Source: Salinirubellus salinus
GTDB taxonomy: Archaea; Halobacteriota; Halobacteria; Halobacteriales; Haloarculaceae
Assembly (NCBI RefSeq): GCF_025231485.1
Contig: NZ_CP104003.1
Coordinates: 2,170,001-2,234,000 of the forward strand
Reading direction: 5' to 3'
DNA: 64,000 nt
A program made the translations under genes and the position numbers. Below the pieces are notes generated by a model, which saw only the letters and a list, made by a program, of their open reading frames with translations, was not told the DNA's origin and ran no database searches. Below are positions 24,792-31,906 of this stretch, piece by piece. The first letter of the stretch is position 1; each line of letters begins with the position of its first letter.

Positions 24792-25022
24792 CTACTCCAG
24801 ACAGACGTAGGTCTTGGTGTCGATGACCCCCGCGAGCCCGCGGGTCTGCGTGGCGACGGTCCGCATCAGGTCGTACACCTCCGGGGTCTCGGCCTCGACG
24901 ATGAGGTCGTACTCGCCCGCGACGACGTGCGCCTCGGTGACGCCCTCGAATCCCGTGATCTCCTGGCGGGTCTCCTCGGCGCGTCCCGCGTCGATCTTCA
25001 CCATGATGAACGCACGAGCCAT
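24792..25022 (-). CDS. Stand-alone Lrp/AsnC ligand-binding (RAM) domain protein, copy 1
   Basis: The 76-residue protein is only the RAM fold of Lrp/AsnC regulators (MARAFIMVKIDAGRAEET..., EGVTEAHVVAGEYDLIVEAET, CATQT-like helix and YVCLE at the end) without a DNA-binding domain. Such stand-alone domains bind amino acids or modulate Lrp or TrkA-type proteins. A second, clearly related copy occurs 1.1 kb away behind the trkA gene. It faces the E1-alpha gene convergently. Confidence 0.8.
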   Translation of the reverse strand: MARAFIMVKIDAGRAEETRQEITGFEGVTEAHVVAGEYDLIVEAETPEVYDLMRTVATQTRGLAGVIDTKTYVCLE

Positions 25023-25140
25023 GCTACCGTGTTCCACGGTTCGGAGCAAAAACCTTCGCCCGTCCCGCTCTGGGCGCCCGCGGGTCACTCGGGGCGGCTC
25101 GCCCCCGAACCGTCTTGGGGACGGCACCCCCAGTACGGGT

Positions 25141-25407
25141 GTGGAGCGCCCCGTCGACCCACCCGCCCGCTGTCCGGTCTGTGACACCGTGTACGACTCC
25201 GTCTCCAGACACGGCGAGGGCGACGGCCTCGTCGTGAACCTCCGTGTGAACCGGCGCTACGCGCGGGTCTGTTTCGACCCCGTCACCGTCGACGGGAGCG
25301 CCCGCGTCGACTTCTACCACCACACCCACGCGCAGGTCGGCCGAAGCGAGCCACCCTCCGACCGGACGGTCCTGCCGGCGGGCGGCGTCGGGGCCGACGA
25401 CCGGTGA
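25141..25407 (+). CDS. Small CxxC protein of unknown function
   Basis: This 88-residue haloarchaeal protein starts with GTG and has one CPVC motif (residues 12-15) near the N-terminus, followed by beta-rich sequence VVNLRVNRRYARVCFDPVTV and YHHTHAQVG. It may bind one metal ion jointly with a histidine pair. It was not matched to a named family. It lies between the RAM gene and the TrkA gene on the plus strand. Confidence 0.5.
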   Translation: MERPVDPPARCPVCDTVYDSVSRHGEGDGLVVNLRVNRRYARVCFDPVTVDGSARVDFYHHTHAQVGRSEPPSDRTVLPAGGVGADDR

Positions 25408-25479
25408 GACGGGCGCGTCGGCGGAAGCGAGAGTGGGTCCGGGGGAATATTCATGGTAACACACGACATACCCCGTCCC

Positions 25480-26166
25480 ATGCGATTCATCATCGTGGGC
25501 GCAGGACGCGTCGGGATGCGGACCGCGCGGGTGCTCCGCGAGGAGGACCACGAGGTGGTGCTCGTCGAACCCCAGCGGGCACGGGTCGAACGCCTCGCCG
25601 AGGAGGGGTTCACCGTCGTGGAGGGCGACGGGTCGGACGAGGAGGTGTTGCTGGACCTCGACCTCGATTCGGCCGACGGCCTCGCGGCGCTCACCGGCGA
25701 CCTGACGGTCAACTTCGTGGCGTGCATGATCGCCAAGGCGCACGACTGCCGGACGGTGCTCCGGGCGGACAGCGACTACCGCGAGTACGTCGTCCGCAAG
25801 TACTCCCAGGACGTCGACGAGGTGGTCTACCCCGAACGGCTGGGCGCCGTCGTCGCCAAGAACGCCCTGCTGGGCGGGAACATCCACGCTATCGCGGACA
25901 TCTCGCCCACGGTGCAGTTGGTCGAGCTCACCGTGACCGAGTCCTCGCCGGTGCGTGGCTACACGCTCTCGGAGGTGGAACTGCCGGCCGACGCCCGCCT
26001 CCTCGGGTTCGGGAAGGCCGGCGGGCGGATGAACCTCCCCGAACCGGACCAGTCACTCGAACTCGGCGACCGGGTCATCGTCATCGCGGACTACGACGTC
26101 CTCCAGGACGTCCGCCAGCTGGTCGTCGGACAGACGGCACCCGTGGCCGCCGCGGGGGGTGTCTGA
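25480..26166 (+). CDS. TrkA-type potassium uptake regulatory protein (RCK: TrkA-N plus TrkA-C)
   Basis: The 228-residue protein has an N-terminal Rossmann domain (IIVGAGRVGMRTARVL, G7-x-G9-x-x-G12), binding NAD(H) or ATP. A C-terminal TrkA_C beta domain follows (about 140-215, VQLVELTVTESSPVRGYTLSEV onwards). Such proteins gate Trk/Ktr channels. The second ATG was chosen: an upstream one at 25453 is only a few bases after the likely TATA sequence (AATATT). It is directly followed by a RAM-domain gene, two bases after its stop, forming an operon. Confidence 0.82.
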   Translation: MRFIIVGAGRVGMRTARVLREEDHEVVLVEPQRARVERLAEEGFTVVEGDGSDEEVLLDLDLDSADGLAALTGDLTVNFVACMIAKAHDCRTVLRADSDYREYVVRKYSQDVDEVVYPERLGAVVAKNALLGGNIHAIADISPTVQLVELTVTESSPVRGYTLSEVELPADARLLGFGKAGGRMNLPEPDQSLELGDRVIVIADYDVLQDVRQLVVGQTAPVAAAGGV

Positions 26167-26167
26167 G

Positions 26168-26398
26168 ATGGTCACTGCCTACGTGATGGTGAAGGCCCAC
26201 ACCGGCGACGCGGACCGCTTGCAGGGTGCCATCGGTGACATCGAGGGGGTGACCTCCTGTCACATCGTCGCCGGAGACGTCGACCTCATCGCCAAGGTGG
26301 AGGTCGAGACGCCCGCGGACGTGAAGGACATCGCCGCCACGCAGATACAGAACATCGACGGCGTCGAGGACACCCAGACGTACGTCGCGATGGACTGA
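26168..26398 (+). CDS. Stand-alone Lrp/AsnC ligand-binding (RAM) domain protein, copy 2
   Basis: The 76-residue protein (MVTAYVMVKAHTGDADRLQGA...EGVTSCHIVAGDVDLIAKVEVETPADVKDIA...YVAMD) is a bare RAM domain paralogous to the one at 24792-25022. It starts one base after the TrkA stop, with GGGGTGTC as a possible ribosome-binding site. It is therefore translated with TrkA and is a strong candidate to act on it, binding an effector. A direct TrkA contact is inference. Confidence 0.78.
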   Translation: MVTAYVMVKAHTGDADRLQGAIGDIEGVTSCHIVAGDVDLIAKVEVETPADVKDIAATQIQNIDGVEDTQTYVAMD

Positions 26399-26403
26399 GC
26401 GAG

Positions 26404-26925
26404 CTACAGCGGCATCGGGTCGCCGCTCCCGTCGCCGTCCCCGCCGCTGGACCGCGCCGAGGAGAGCAGTTCGGAGACCGGCGAGCCGTACTGGTAGCCC
26501 GGCACGATACCCTCGACGTACGTCCCCTCCACGTACTCGGCCATCGCCTTCGTCATCCGGGGGACGTGGTCGGCGTTCCCCCACTCGAACTCGAAGGTGG
26601 CGACTGCCTCGTCGGCGACCCGTTCGACCTCGTAGGCGTCGAGCGAGAGGTCCTGGCGGACCGCGCCGGGGGCGTCCTCCAGTCGAAGCGCGAACGTGTC
26701 GAACCACCCCTCCTCGACGGCCGGGCCGACGGCCTCCTCCGTCGTGGCAGAGAGCATCGGAACCCGGACCTCGAGGCTGTAGACGAGCGCCCAGTCGTCC
26801 GTCTCCTCGGCGGTCACTCGCCCGCCGAACGTGCTCGTGGTCACGACGAACCCCTCGCCGTCGCGCTCGAACGCGTCGTGGGCGTCGAACGCGCGGACGA
26901 ACTTCTCCGGAGCGTCTGCTGTCAT
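26404..26925 (-). CDS. DUF5813-like protein
   Basis: This 173-residue haloarchaeal protein resembles DUF5813: EKFVRAFDAHDAFERDGEGFVVTTSTFGGRVTAEETDDWALVYSLEVRVP, then EEGWFDTFALRLEDAPGA. It has no signal or membrane helix. The Ser/Gly/Asp-rich C-terminus is low complexity. Function unknown. ATG chosen with 26926-27025 upstream before the tRNA; the longer frame has no ribosome-binding site. Confidence 0.6.
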   Translation of the reverse strand: MTADAPEKFVRAFDAHDAFERDGEGFVVTTSTFGGRVTAEETDDWALVYSLEVRVPMLSATTEEAVGPAVEEGWFDTFALRLEDAPGAVRQDLSLDAYEVERVADEAVATFEFEWGNADHVPRMTKAMAEYVEGTYVEGIVPGYQYGSPVSELLSSARSSGGDGDGSGDPMPL

Positions 26926-27025
26926 CGGTCGTGGTAGGGACGGGAGGATGAAGAGGGCGTCGGGACCGGCCCCGCGGGGGAGCAACCGAAACGGACTTTC
27001 GGGGGACGGCCGGAGCGTCTCACGA

Positions 27026-27110
27026 GCGGGGGTGTCCGAGTCTGGCCAAAGGAGGCGGACTTAAGATCCGCTCGCGTAGGCGTTCGAGGGTTCGAATCCC
27101 TTCCCCCGCA
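27026..27110 (+). tRNA. tRNA-Leu (anticodon UAA)
   Basis: The acceptor stem GCGGGGG (27026-27032) pairs with CCCCCGC (27103-27109), followed by discriminator A. The D-arm contains GTCCGAGTCTGGCCAAAGG. The anticodon stem GGCGGA/TCCGCT encloses the loop CTTAAGA with anticodon TAA. A long variable arm (CTCGCGTAGGCGTTCGAG) marks a class II tRNA, and the T-arm is GGGTTCGAATCCC. The total length of 85 is typical of tRNA-Leu. CCA is not encoded. Confidence 0.93.
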
Positions 27111-27150
27111 CTGCCGCTCCGAACGAACGTGAGGAGCGTGCAGTGTGTCC

Positions 27151-27219
27151 GGAAGGGTTCGAACCAGGGAGGACGCGAGCGAAGCGAGCGTCCGACCGTG
27201 GTTCGAATCCCTTCCCCCG
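27151..27219 (+). repeat. Nested hairpin made of partial copies of the tRNA-Leu 3' end
   Basis: The 20 bases GGTTCGAATCCCTTCCCCCG (27089-27108 in tRNA-Leu) are repeated exactly at 27200-27219. An inverted, slightly imperfect copy (GGAAGGGTTCGAACC) lies at 27151-27165. These arms enclose an inner palindrome GGACGC...GCGTCC around GAGCGAAGCGA (27170-27192). The result is a large nested hairpin directly downstream of the tRNA. It could be a terminator, a tRNA-mimic RNA, or a leftover of integration into the tRNA end. Confidence 0.6.
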
Positions 27220-27236
27220 AACCCGTGGCGAACCCT

Positions 27237-27345
27237 CAAATACCAGCACGCGACAGCCACCCCGTGACCTGACGGTCGACCGGGGGCGCAGCGCGGTCGC
27301 GTGGCACCACGCTCCCGGCCTCGGGCTGTGGTGCCACCTGCTCGC
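27237..27345 (+). repeat. Dispersed intergenic repeat, copy 2
   Basis: CAGCCACCCCGTGACCTGA at 27254-27272 is identical to 16167-16185. The following CACCACGCTCCCGGCCTCGGG and GCCACCTGCTCG echo the other copy at similar spacing, giving a common unit of about 100 bases. The region lies between the tRNA-Leu hairpin and the ferredoxin gene and holds no gene. Confidence 0.5.
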
Positions 27346-27684
27346 CTACCAGTCCACCGAGAGCGTGCCGTCCCCGTTCGGGTCGGGCGAGAGCTCCTCG
27401 TTCGTCCGCCGGTCGACGACGTGGATGACGCCGCGGTCCTTCTTGGCCGGACAGATCTCCGCCGCCCGGACGTTGTGTTCGAGGTCCTCCTCGCCGAAGA
27501 AGTAGACGTGGGGCTTGGCGATGCCCGTCTCGAACGAGAGCTCCCAGTTGGTGGACACCTCGGCGCACTTGCCCGCGCCGATGCACTTGTTCGCCTCGAA
27601 GATGATCTTGTAGGGGGCCTCCTCGACGGGGGGCGCGTCGCGCTCGCCGATGTCGGAGGGGTCGATGGGGCCGTCCTCTGCCAT
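27346..27684 (-). CDS. 3Fe-4S-type ferredoxin
   Basis: The 112-residue protein is a small electron carrier. It has the pattern C-x5-C (CIGAGKC) and a later CP (ICPAKK). The central cysteine of a normal C-x2-C-x2-C motif is replaced by alanine. Three cysteines fit one 3Fe-4S cluster, like the ferredoxins that serve cytochrome P450s and related oxygenases. The N-terminal 25 residues are acidic and unstructured, a halophilic addition. No redox partner gene is adjacent: upstream is the repeat and downstream, divergent in function, lie the channel-like proteins. Confidence 0.8.
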   Translation of the reverse strand: MAEDGPIDPSDIGERDAPPVEEAPYKIIFEANKCIGAGKCAEVSTNWELSFETGIAKPHVYFFGEEDLEHNVRAAEICPAKKDRGVIHVVDRRTNEELSPDPNGDGTLSVDW

Positions 27685-27747
27685 ACCGGTCGTCCGGGCG
27701 GCGTCGGTTTGTCGCTGTCGGTCGGCCGTGCGTGAGCGGCGCGGCCG

Positions 27748-28953
27748 TCAGTCGTCGCCTGCCGCGGCCGGCTCGGCGTCGGGGGAGGTCCCGCGAGCGG
27801 CGGCCTCGAGCCGACGGAGGAGCGCGGGGCGAGCGACCGCGTAGACGCTGTCGCCGGCCTCGAGGACGCGGCTGCGGGAGGGGAGGGGTTCGACGGCACC
27901 CCCGCTGGGGCGGACCGCCGCGACGGCCACGTCGAGCGACCCGACGGGGACGCCGACGAGGTCACCGTCGGCCGCGACGGTGACGACGCCCAGCGTCTCC
28001 TCGGCGGCCCGGAGCAGCGAGACGAACTCGCGGTCCGGGCGGGGTTCGACCGGGAGCGTGACGAGTCGGTAGCGGATTTCGGAGTCGAGCGCTGGCGCCT
28101 CGGCCGCGTCGACGGCGAGTGTGACCACGTCCTCGACGACACCACGGACCTCCGCGAGACAGACCCGTTCGGGACCGTCGGGTGTCGGCCGGTAGACCTG
28201 GACCACGTCCCCGGCGCTGGCGGCGAACGCGGGGTCGGCACGGACCGCCACGGCCGCCGACTCCGGCGGGAGCGTCGGGCCGAGGCCGGCCTCACGCGAG
28301 CCGACGGCGAGGAACTCGACGACGCCCTCCTCGGTCAGTTCGACGTCGACGTAGCCGACGCCGTAGTCGGTCCGGAGGCGTTCGACCAGTCGCCGTCGCA
28401 GTTCGTCGACGGTGAGCCGACGCGGGAACACGAGCGTCTGACCCGCGAGCTTCGCCTTCGTCCCCTCGTCGACGGGGTCGTAGCCATCGGCGTCGACCAC
28501 GTCGTCCGCGACCGGGAGCTCGACCGTCGTGGAGCGACCCACGGACCGGACGATGGTGCTGACGTCGGTGTCGATGCGGCCCGCGCCCGTCAGCCCGACG
28601 ACCGCCTCACCGAGTCGGTCACCCGTCCGCCCGCCGGCGACCGCGGTCACGGCCGCGAGACCGAACGCCGCGACGTTGAACAGCACCGACTGCGCCGTCG
28701 GCAGGTCGCTCGTGTCGATGACGCCCTGGAGCGCGCCGAGCGTGGTGATGCCGACGGCGTTGAGGTAGATCGAGACGCCACTCACGCCCACGAGCACAGC
28801 CAGCCCCTCGGGAACGCGGCTGCGGGCGTACCAGCGGTGGAGCGCGCCGATACCCGAAGCGAGCCCGCCGGCCAGCAGGGCGATGCCGACCAGCCGGGCG
28901 ACGACGCGGAGGAGGTCGTCACCGAGGCCGAACTGGAGCGGGAGCGCTACCAT
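27748..28953 (-). CDS. Membrane protein with paired TrkA_C-like domains (copy B)
   Basis: The 401-residue protein has about four membrane helices in its first 120 residues (10-35, 48-68, 88-110). A soluble part with two repeated TrkA_C-like units follows (about 165-275 and 290-385: VELPVADDVVD..., and ATLPVEPRPDREFVSLLRAAEET...VVTVAADGDLVGVPVG...DSVYAVARP). It is not a pore-loop channel. The neighbour at 28953-30176 has the same plan, so they are probably paralogues and their translation is coupled (stop and start share a base). A role in gating or regulating potassium transport is inferred from TrkA_C. Confidence 0.65.
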   Translation of the reverse strand: MVALPLQFGLGDDLLRVVARLVGIALLAGGLASGIGALHRWYARSRVPEGLAVLVGVSGVSIYLNAVGITTLGALQGVIDTSDLPTAQSVLFNVAAFGLAAVTAVAGGRTGDRLGEAVVGLTGAGRIDTDVSTIVRSVGRSTTVELPVADDVVDADGYDPVDEGTKAKLAGQTLVFPRRLTVDELRRRLVERLRTDYGVGYVDVELTEEGVVEFLAVGSREAGLGPTLPPESAAVAVRADPAFAASAGDVVQVYRPTPDGPERVCLAEVRGVVEDVVTLAVDAAEAPALDSEIRYRLVTLPVEPRPDREFVSLLRAAEETLGVVTVAADGDLVGVPVGSLDVAVAAVRPSGGAVEPLPSRSRVLEAGDSVYAVARPALLRRLEAAARGTSPDAEPAAAGDD

Positions 28954-30176
28954 CAGCCGACCACCCCCGCGAACGTCGACAGCGCGTCGCGTGTCCCGAT
29001 AGCGAACACCTCGTCGCCGGCGGCGAGTCGCTGCTCACCGCGGGGGGCGAACGTCCACGTCCCGCCGCTCCGGACGGCGAGCACCGCCACACCGTACTCC
29101 TCGCGCACGTTCGCGCTCCCGAGCGTGACACCGTCCAGCCCCCCGTCGGGCCGGACGGTCAGCCGCCGGAAGCGGCGGCCGGCCCGCCGCAGGAGCGAGA
29201 CGAGTTCGAACTCCCGGCGAGTCCCGCGGGCCGCGACGACGACCCGTGCCCGGTCGGCACGCAGGAGCGCCGGGGCGTCGCTCCGCGCGACGGCCACGGT
29301 CACCCGCCCCTCGCCGCCGGCGGCGGCCGGTGTCGACGACGGGGGCATCGCGTCCTCCTCGGTGGCCGTGCCGCCGTTCGTCGCCACCGACGAGGGCTCC
29401 TGTTTCGCCCCGTCCGAGCGGACGCTGACGACGGTGCCGGCGACCGTCGTCTCTGCGGTGTGGACGGTGATCTCGTCGCCGCGGGTGAGCCCGGTGGGAA
29501 CGAGCGTCTCGACGGAGACGGCCCGCTCGCCGGTCGGGACGCGTTTCGAGACGCCCGAGAGCGGCGGCGCCGCCGCGACGCTGGCGTTCCCACGCTCGTC
29601 GATACCGACCGTCACCTCGCTGCAGTCGAACTCCGTCCGGAGCCGCTCGGCGAACCGCGTCTCCAGTTCGCCGAGCGGGAGGTCCGCGGGGAGGCGCCAG
29701 TCACCCTCCCGGATGGCGGTCCGGGTAGCCGGCGAGAGCGGCGGATACCCCTCGATGTCGTCCACCTCGCCGACGACGCGGAGCCGGACCTGCCCACGGC
29801 CGCCGACCAGTTCGACCACGTCCGTCGAGAGCGTGCGCTCGCGCAGTCCCTGCAGCGAGACGCGGCGGGGGAACGTCGCCCCCATCGCGTCCCCCTTCGC
29901 GTGGGCGTACAGCGTCAGCATCAGGACGACGACGATGGCGACGACGATGGCCGTCGCACTGGCGTTCTGTCTGAGCGCCGCGTCGTTGAGCGCGAGCAGG
30001 CCGCCGTTCACGCCGGCGATGGCGAGACCGAGGACGACGACACCGAAGCCGGGGATGCTGACCCCCGTGACGTACTTGAACACGAACCCGAGGGTCCACG
30101 CGACCAGTCCGGGGATGATACCGGTGAGGATACCGAGGTAGATGCCGAGCAACACCTCGACCGGGAGCGAAGCCAT
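28953..30176 (-). CDS. Membrane protein with paired TrkA_C-like domains (copy A)
   Basis: The 407-residue protein has about three membrane helices in residues 5-95 (LGIYLGILTGIIPGLVAWTLGF, VVVLGLAIAGVNGGLLAL, IVVAIVVVLMLTLYAHAKG). A long soluble region with TrkA_C-like repeats follows (EFELVSLLRRAGRRFRRLTVRPDGGLDGVTLG..., EVFAIGTRDA). Residues about 250-290 are a Ser/Thr/Glu-rich linker. It is the first of two tandem paralogues, divergent from the TVGYGD channel gene. The ATG at 30176 was chosen because the TATA-like element would put the transcript start just inside the alternative start at 30203. Confidence 0.65.
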   Translation of the reverse strand: MASLPVEVLLGIYLGILTGIIPGLVAWTLGFVFKYVTGVSIPGFGVVVLGLAIAGVNGGLLALNDAALRQNASATAIVVAIVVVLMLTLYAHAKGDAMGATFPRRVSLQGLRERTLSTDVVELVGGRGQVRLRVVGEVDDIEGYPPLSPATRTAIREGDWRLPADLPLGELETRFAERLRTEFDCSEVTVGIDERGNASVAAAPPLSGVSKRVPTGERAVSVETLVPTGLTRGDEITVHTAETTVAGTVVSVRSDGAKQEPSSVATNGGTATEEDAMPPSSTPAAAGGEGRVTVAVARSDAPALLRADRARVVVAARGTRREFELVSLLRRAGRRFRRLTVRPDGGLDGVTLGSANVREEYGVAVLAVRSGGTWTFAPRGEQRLAAGDEVFAIGTRDALSTFAGVVG

Positions 30177-30221
30177 AGTTTCCGTCACCGGACGCGGGAA
30201 CATACCTGTACCGAAGCGGAC

Positions 30222-30230
30222 GGTTTAACC
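30222..30230. promoter_or_regulatory. Palindromic TATA-like box shared by divergent genes
   Basis: GGTTTAACC is its own reverse complement and sits between two divergent start sites. Its centre is 28 bases before the ATG of the plus-strand channel, exactly the leaderless spacing. It is 50 bases before the preferred minus-strand start at 30176, giving that gene a leader of about 23 bases. It may drive both genes. Confidence 0.55.
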
Positions 30231-30253
30231 TCCGGCCGCTGGTCGACTCCGGT

Positions 30254-31471
30254 ATGGCGCGGAGCGAGGCGGCGGGCCGCTCGCGGTGGGTCAGGCGGCT
30301 GTTCGGCCCACGAGCGGCTGTCACGCTGGCCGGGCTCGTGGCGCTCCTCTCGGTCGCGACCGGCATCCTCAACATCGGATCGACCAGCGTCTCGGGGCCG
30401 CTCGCGGAGGTCATCCCGCCGACCGTCCAGCAGGCCGTCGGGTTCACCGGCGCGCTGACCGGGTTCCTGATGCTGGCGAGCGTCGCCGGCCTCCGCCGCG
30501 GGTTGCGGGCGGCGTGGTACTCCACGCTCGTCCTGTTGCCGGTGACCGCGCTCCAGGGCCTCGCCCAGTCGAACGTCGTCTCCTACCCGCTGGTCGGGCT
30601 GTCGGTGGTCTCGGTCCTCCTGTTGCTGTTGAACCGCCGGCCGTTCGAGCGCGATATCGACCTCTCGACGACGCAGGTGGCGGCACTGGCAGCCATCGTC
30701 GGCGCACAGGTGTACGGCACCGCCGGCACCTACGCGCTGCGCGAGGAGTTCACCAACGTCCAGACGCTGACCGACGCGTTCTACTACACCCTCGTGACGG
30801 CCTCGACCGTCGGCTACGGCGACGTGGCCCCAGTGCCGGACTCGGACCGGGCGACGCTGTTCGCCATCTCCGTCATCGTCGTCGGCACGGCGTCGTTCGC
30901 CGCCGCGCTGGGGACACTGCTGACACCCGCCATCGAAGCCCGCCTCGCGAACGCACTCGGAAACATGAGCGACTCACAACTCGACCTGCTCGACGACCAC
31001 CTCATCGTGGTGGGCGTCGGCGACCTGACCGCACCGATACTCGAAGAGGTGGCAGACCTCGGCGAACAGTTCGTCGTCGTCACCCGCGACCCGGAACGTG
31101 CCCAGCGTCTCCGCGAACGCGGCTACGAGGTCCTCACCGCCGACCCCACCGAGGACGAACCCCTGAAGCGGGCCGGCGTCGAACGGGCACGCGCGCTCGT
31201 CGCCGCGACGGAGGACGACGCGCAGGACGCCCTCGCGGTGCTGGCCGCCCGCGAACTCAACCCCGGCCTCCGTATCGTCGTCTCCGCCACCGAGCGCGAG
31301 AACGAGAAGAAGCTCCGGCGAGCGGGCGCCGACGAGGTGCTCTCGCCGGCGGCCATCGGCGGCCACCTGCTCGTCCTCTCGGCGCTCGGCGAGGAGGGGA
31401 TGAGCGCGGTGGCCGACCGCATCCTCGGCACCGAGGAGGCCGACGAGTCGGAGGAGGTCGACCTGCCGTGA
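30254..31471 (+). CDS. Potassium channel with RCK (TrkA-N) domain
   Basis: The 405-residue protein has four N-terminal membrane helices (about 21-45, 62-82, 90-126) and a further helix. It then has the pore loop with the potassium selectivity filter TVGYGD (185-190) and the inner helix to about 230. The cytoplasmic RCK domain starts at residue 249 (HLIVVGVGDLTAPILEEVADL) with a Rossmann glycine loop. This is the MthK-like layout, in which ligands control opening. Haloarchaea keep molar potassium, so such channels balance the ion. It is divergent from the TrkA_C pair and followed by a coupled small membrane gene. Confidence 0.9.
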   Translation: MARSEAAGRSRWVRRLFGPRAAVTLAGLVALLSVATGILNIGSTSVSGPLAEVIPPTVQQAVGFTGALTGFLMLASVAGLRRGLRAAWYSTLVLLPVTALQGLAQSNVVSYPLVGLSVVSVLLLLLNRRPFERDIDLSTTQVAALAAIVGAQVYGTAGTYALREEFTNVQTLTDAFYYTLVTASTVGYGDVAPVPDSDRATLFAISVIVVGTASFAAALGTLLTPAIEARLANALGNMSDSQLDLLDDHLIVVGVGDLTAPILEEVADLGEQFVVVTRDPERAQRLRERGYEVLTADPTEDEPLKRAGVERARALVAATEDDAQDALAVLAARELNPGLRIVVSATERENEKKLRRAGADEVLSPAAIGGHLLVLSALGEEGMSAVADRILGTEEADESEEVDLP

Positions 31472-31905
31472 GCGAGGTCGACGAGCGGGTCGCCGCCGGT
31501 GAGACCGTCGAGGCCCGCCACGAGGGGCGGGAGACGTGGCTCCGGACGGACCGCCGACTGCTGCGGGAGACGGCCACCGGGGTCGAGACGGTCGGACTCG
31601 ACGCCGTCGTCGGGGTGCGACGCACGAGCGGTGACCGCGACACGCGGTACCTCGTCGCCGGGCTGGCGGCGCTCACGCTCGCCGTCGTCGTCCCGACCGT
31701 CGCCGCCGCGGTGAGCGTCTCGTTCTTCGCCGTCGCGCCGGTCGCGGCGCTGCTGGCACTCGCCTGCCCGCTCGCCCTGCTCCTGTGGTATCAGTCCTCG
31801 ACCGTGTTCCTCGAACTGCGGCTGGACGACCCGGCACGGGAGCCGTGGCGCCTCCCCGACACGGAGGCGGCGGCGGCGTTCCTCGCACCGTTCGAGTCGG
31901 ACTAG
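31468..31905 (+). CDS. Membrane protein with PH-like N-terminus, downstream of K channel
   Basis: The 145-residue protein begins GTG, overlapping the end of the channel gene (GTGA), so both are probably translated together. The N-terminal 55 residues (ETVEARHEGRETWLRTDRRLLRETATGVETVGLDAVVGVRR) resemble bacterial PH-like domains, and two membrane helices (about 56-102) follow. The function is unknown; the coupling suggests an accessory subunit of the channel. The stop abuts the stop of the convergent HPP-USP gene. Confidence 0.55.
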   Translation: MSEVDERVAAGETVEARHEGRETWLRTDRRLLRETATGVETVGLDAVVGVRRTSGDRDTRYLVAGLAALTLAVVVPTVAAAVSVSFFAVAPVAALLALACPLALLLWYQSSTVFLELRLDDPAREPWRLPDTEAAAAFLAPFESD

Positions 31906-31906
31906 G

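Noticed and set aside
27111-27345. An integrated element bounded by the duplicated tRNA end
   Set aside because: Only about 90 bases separate the two copies and no integrase or phage gene is present, so an intact element is excluded; at most a scar remains.
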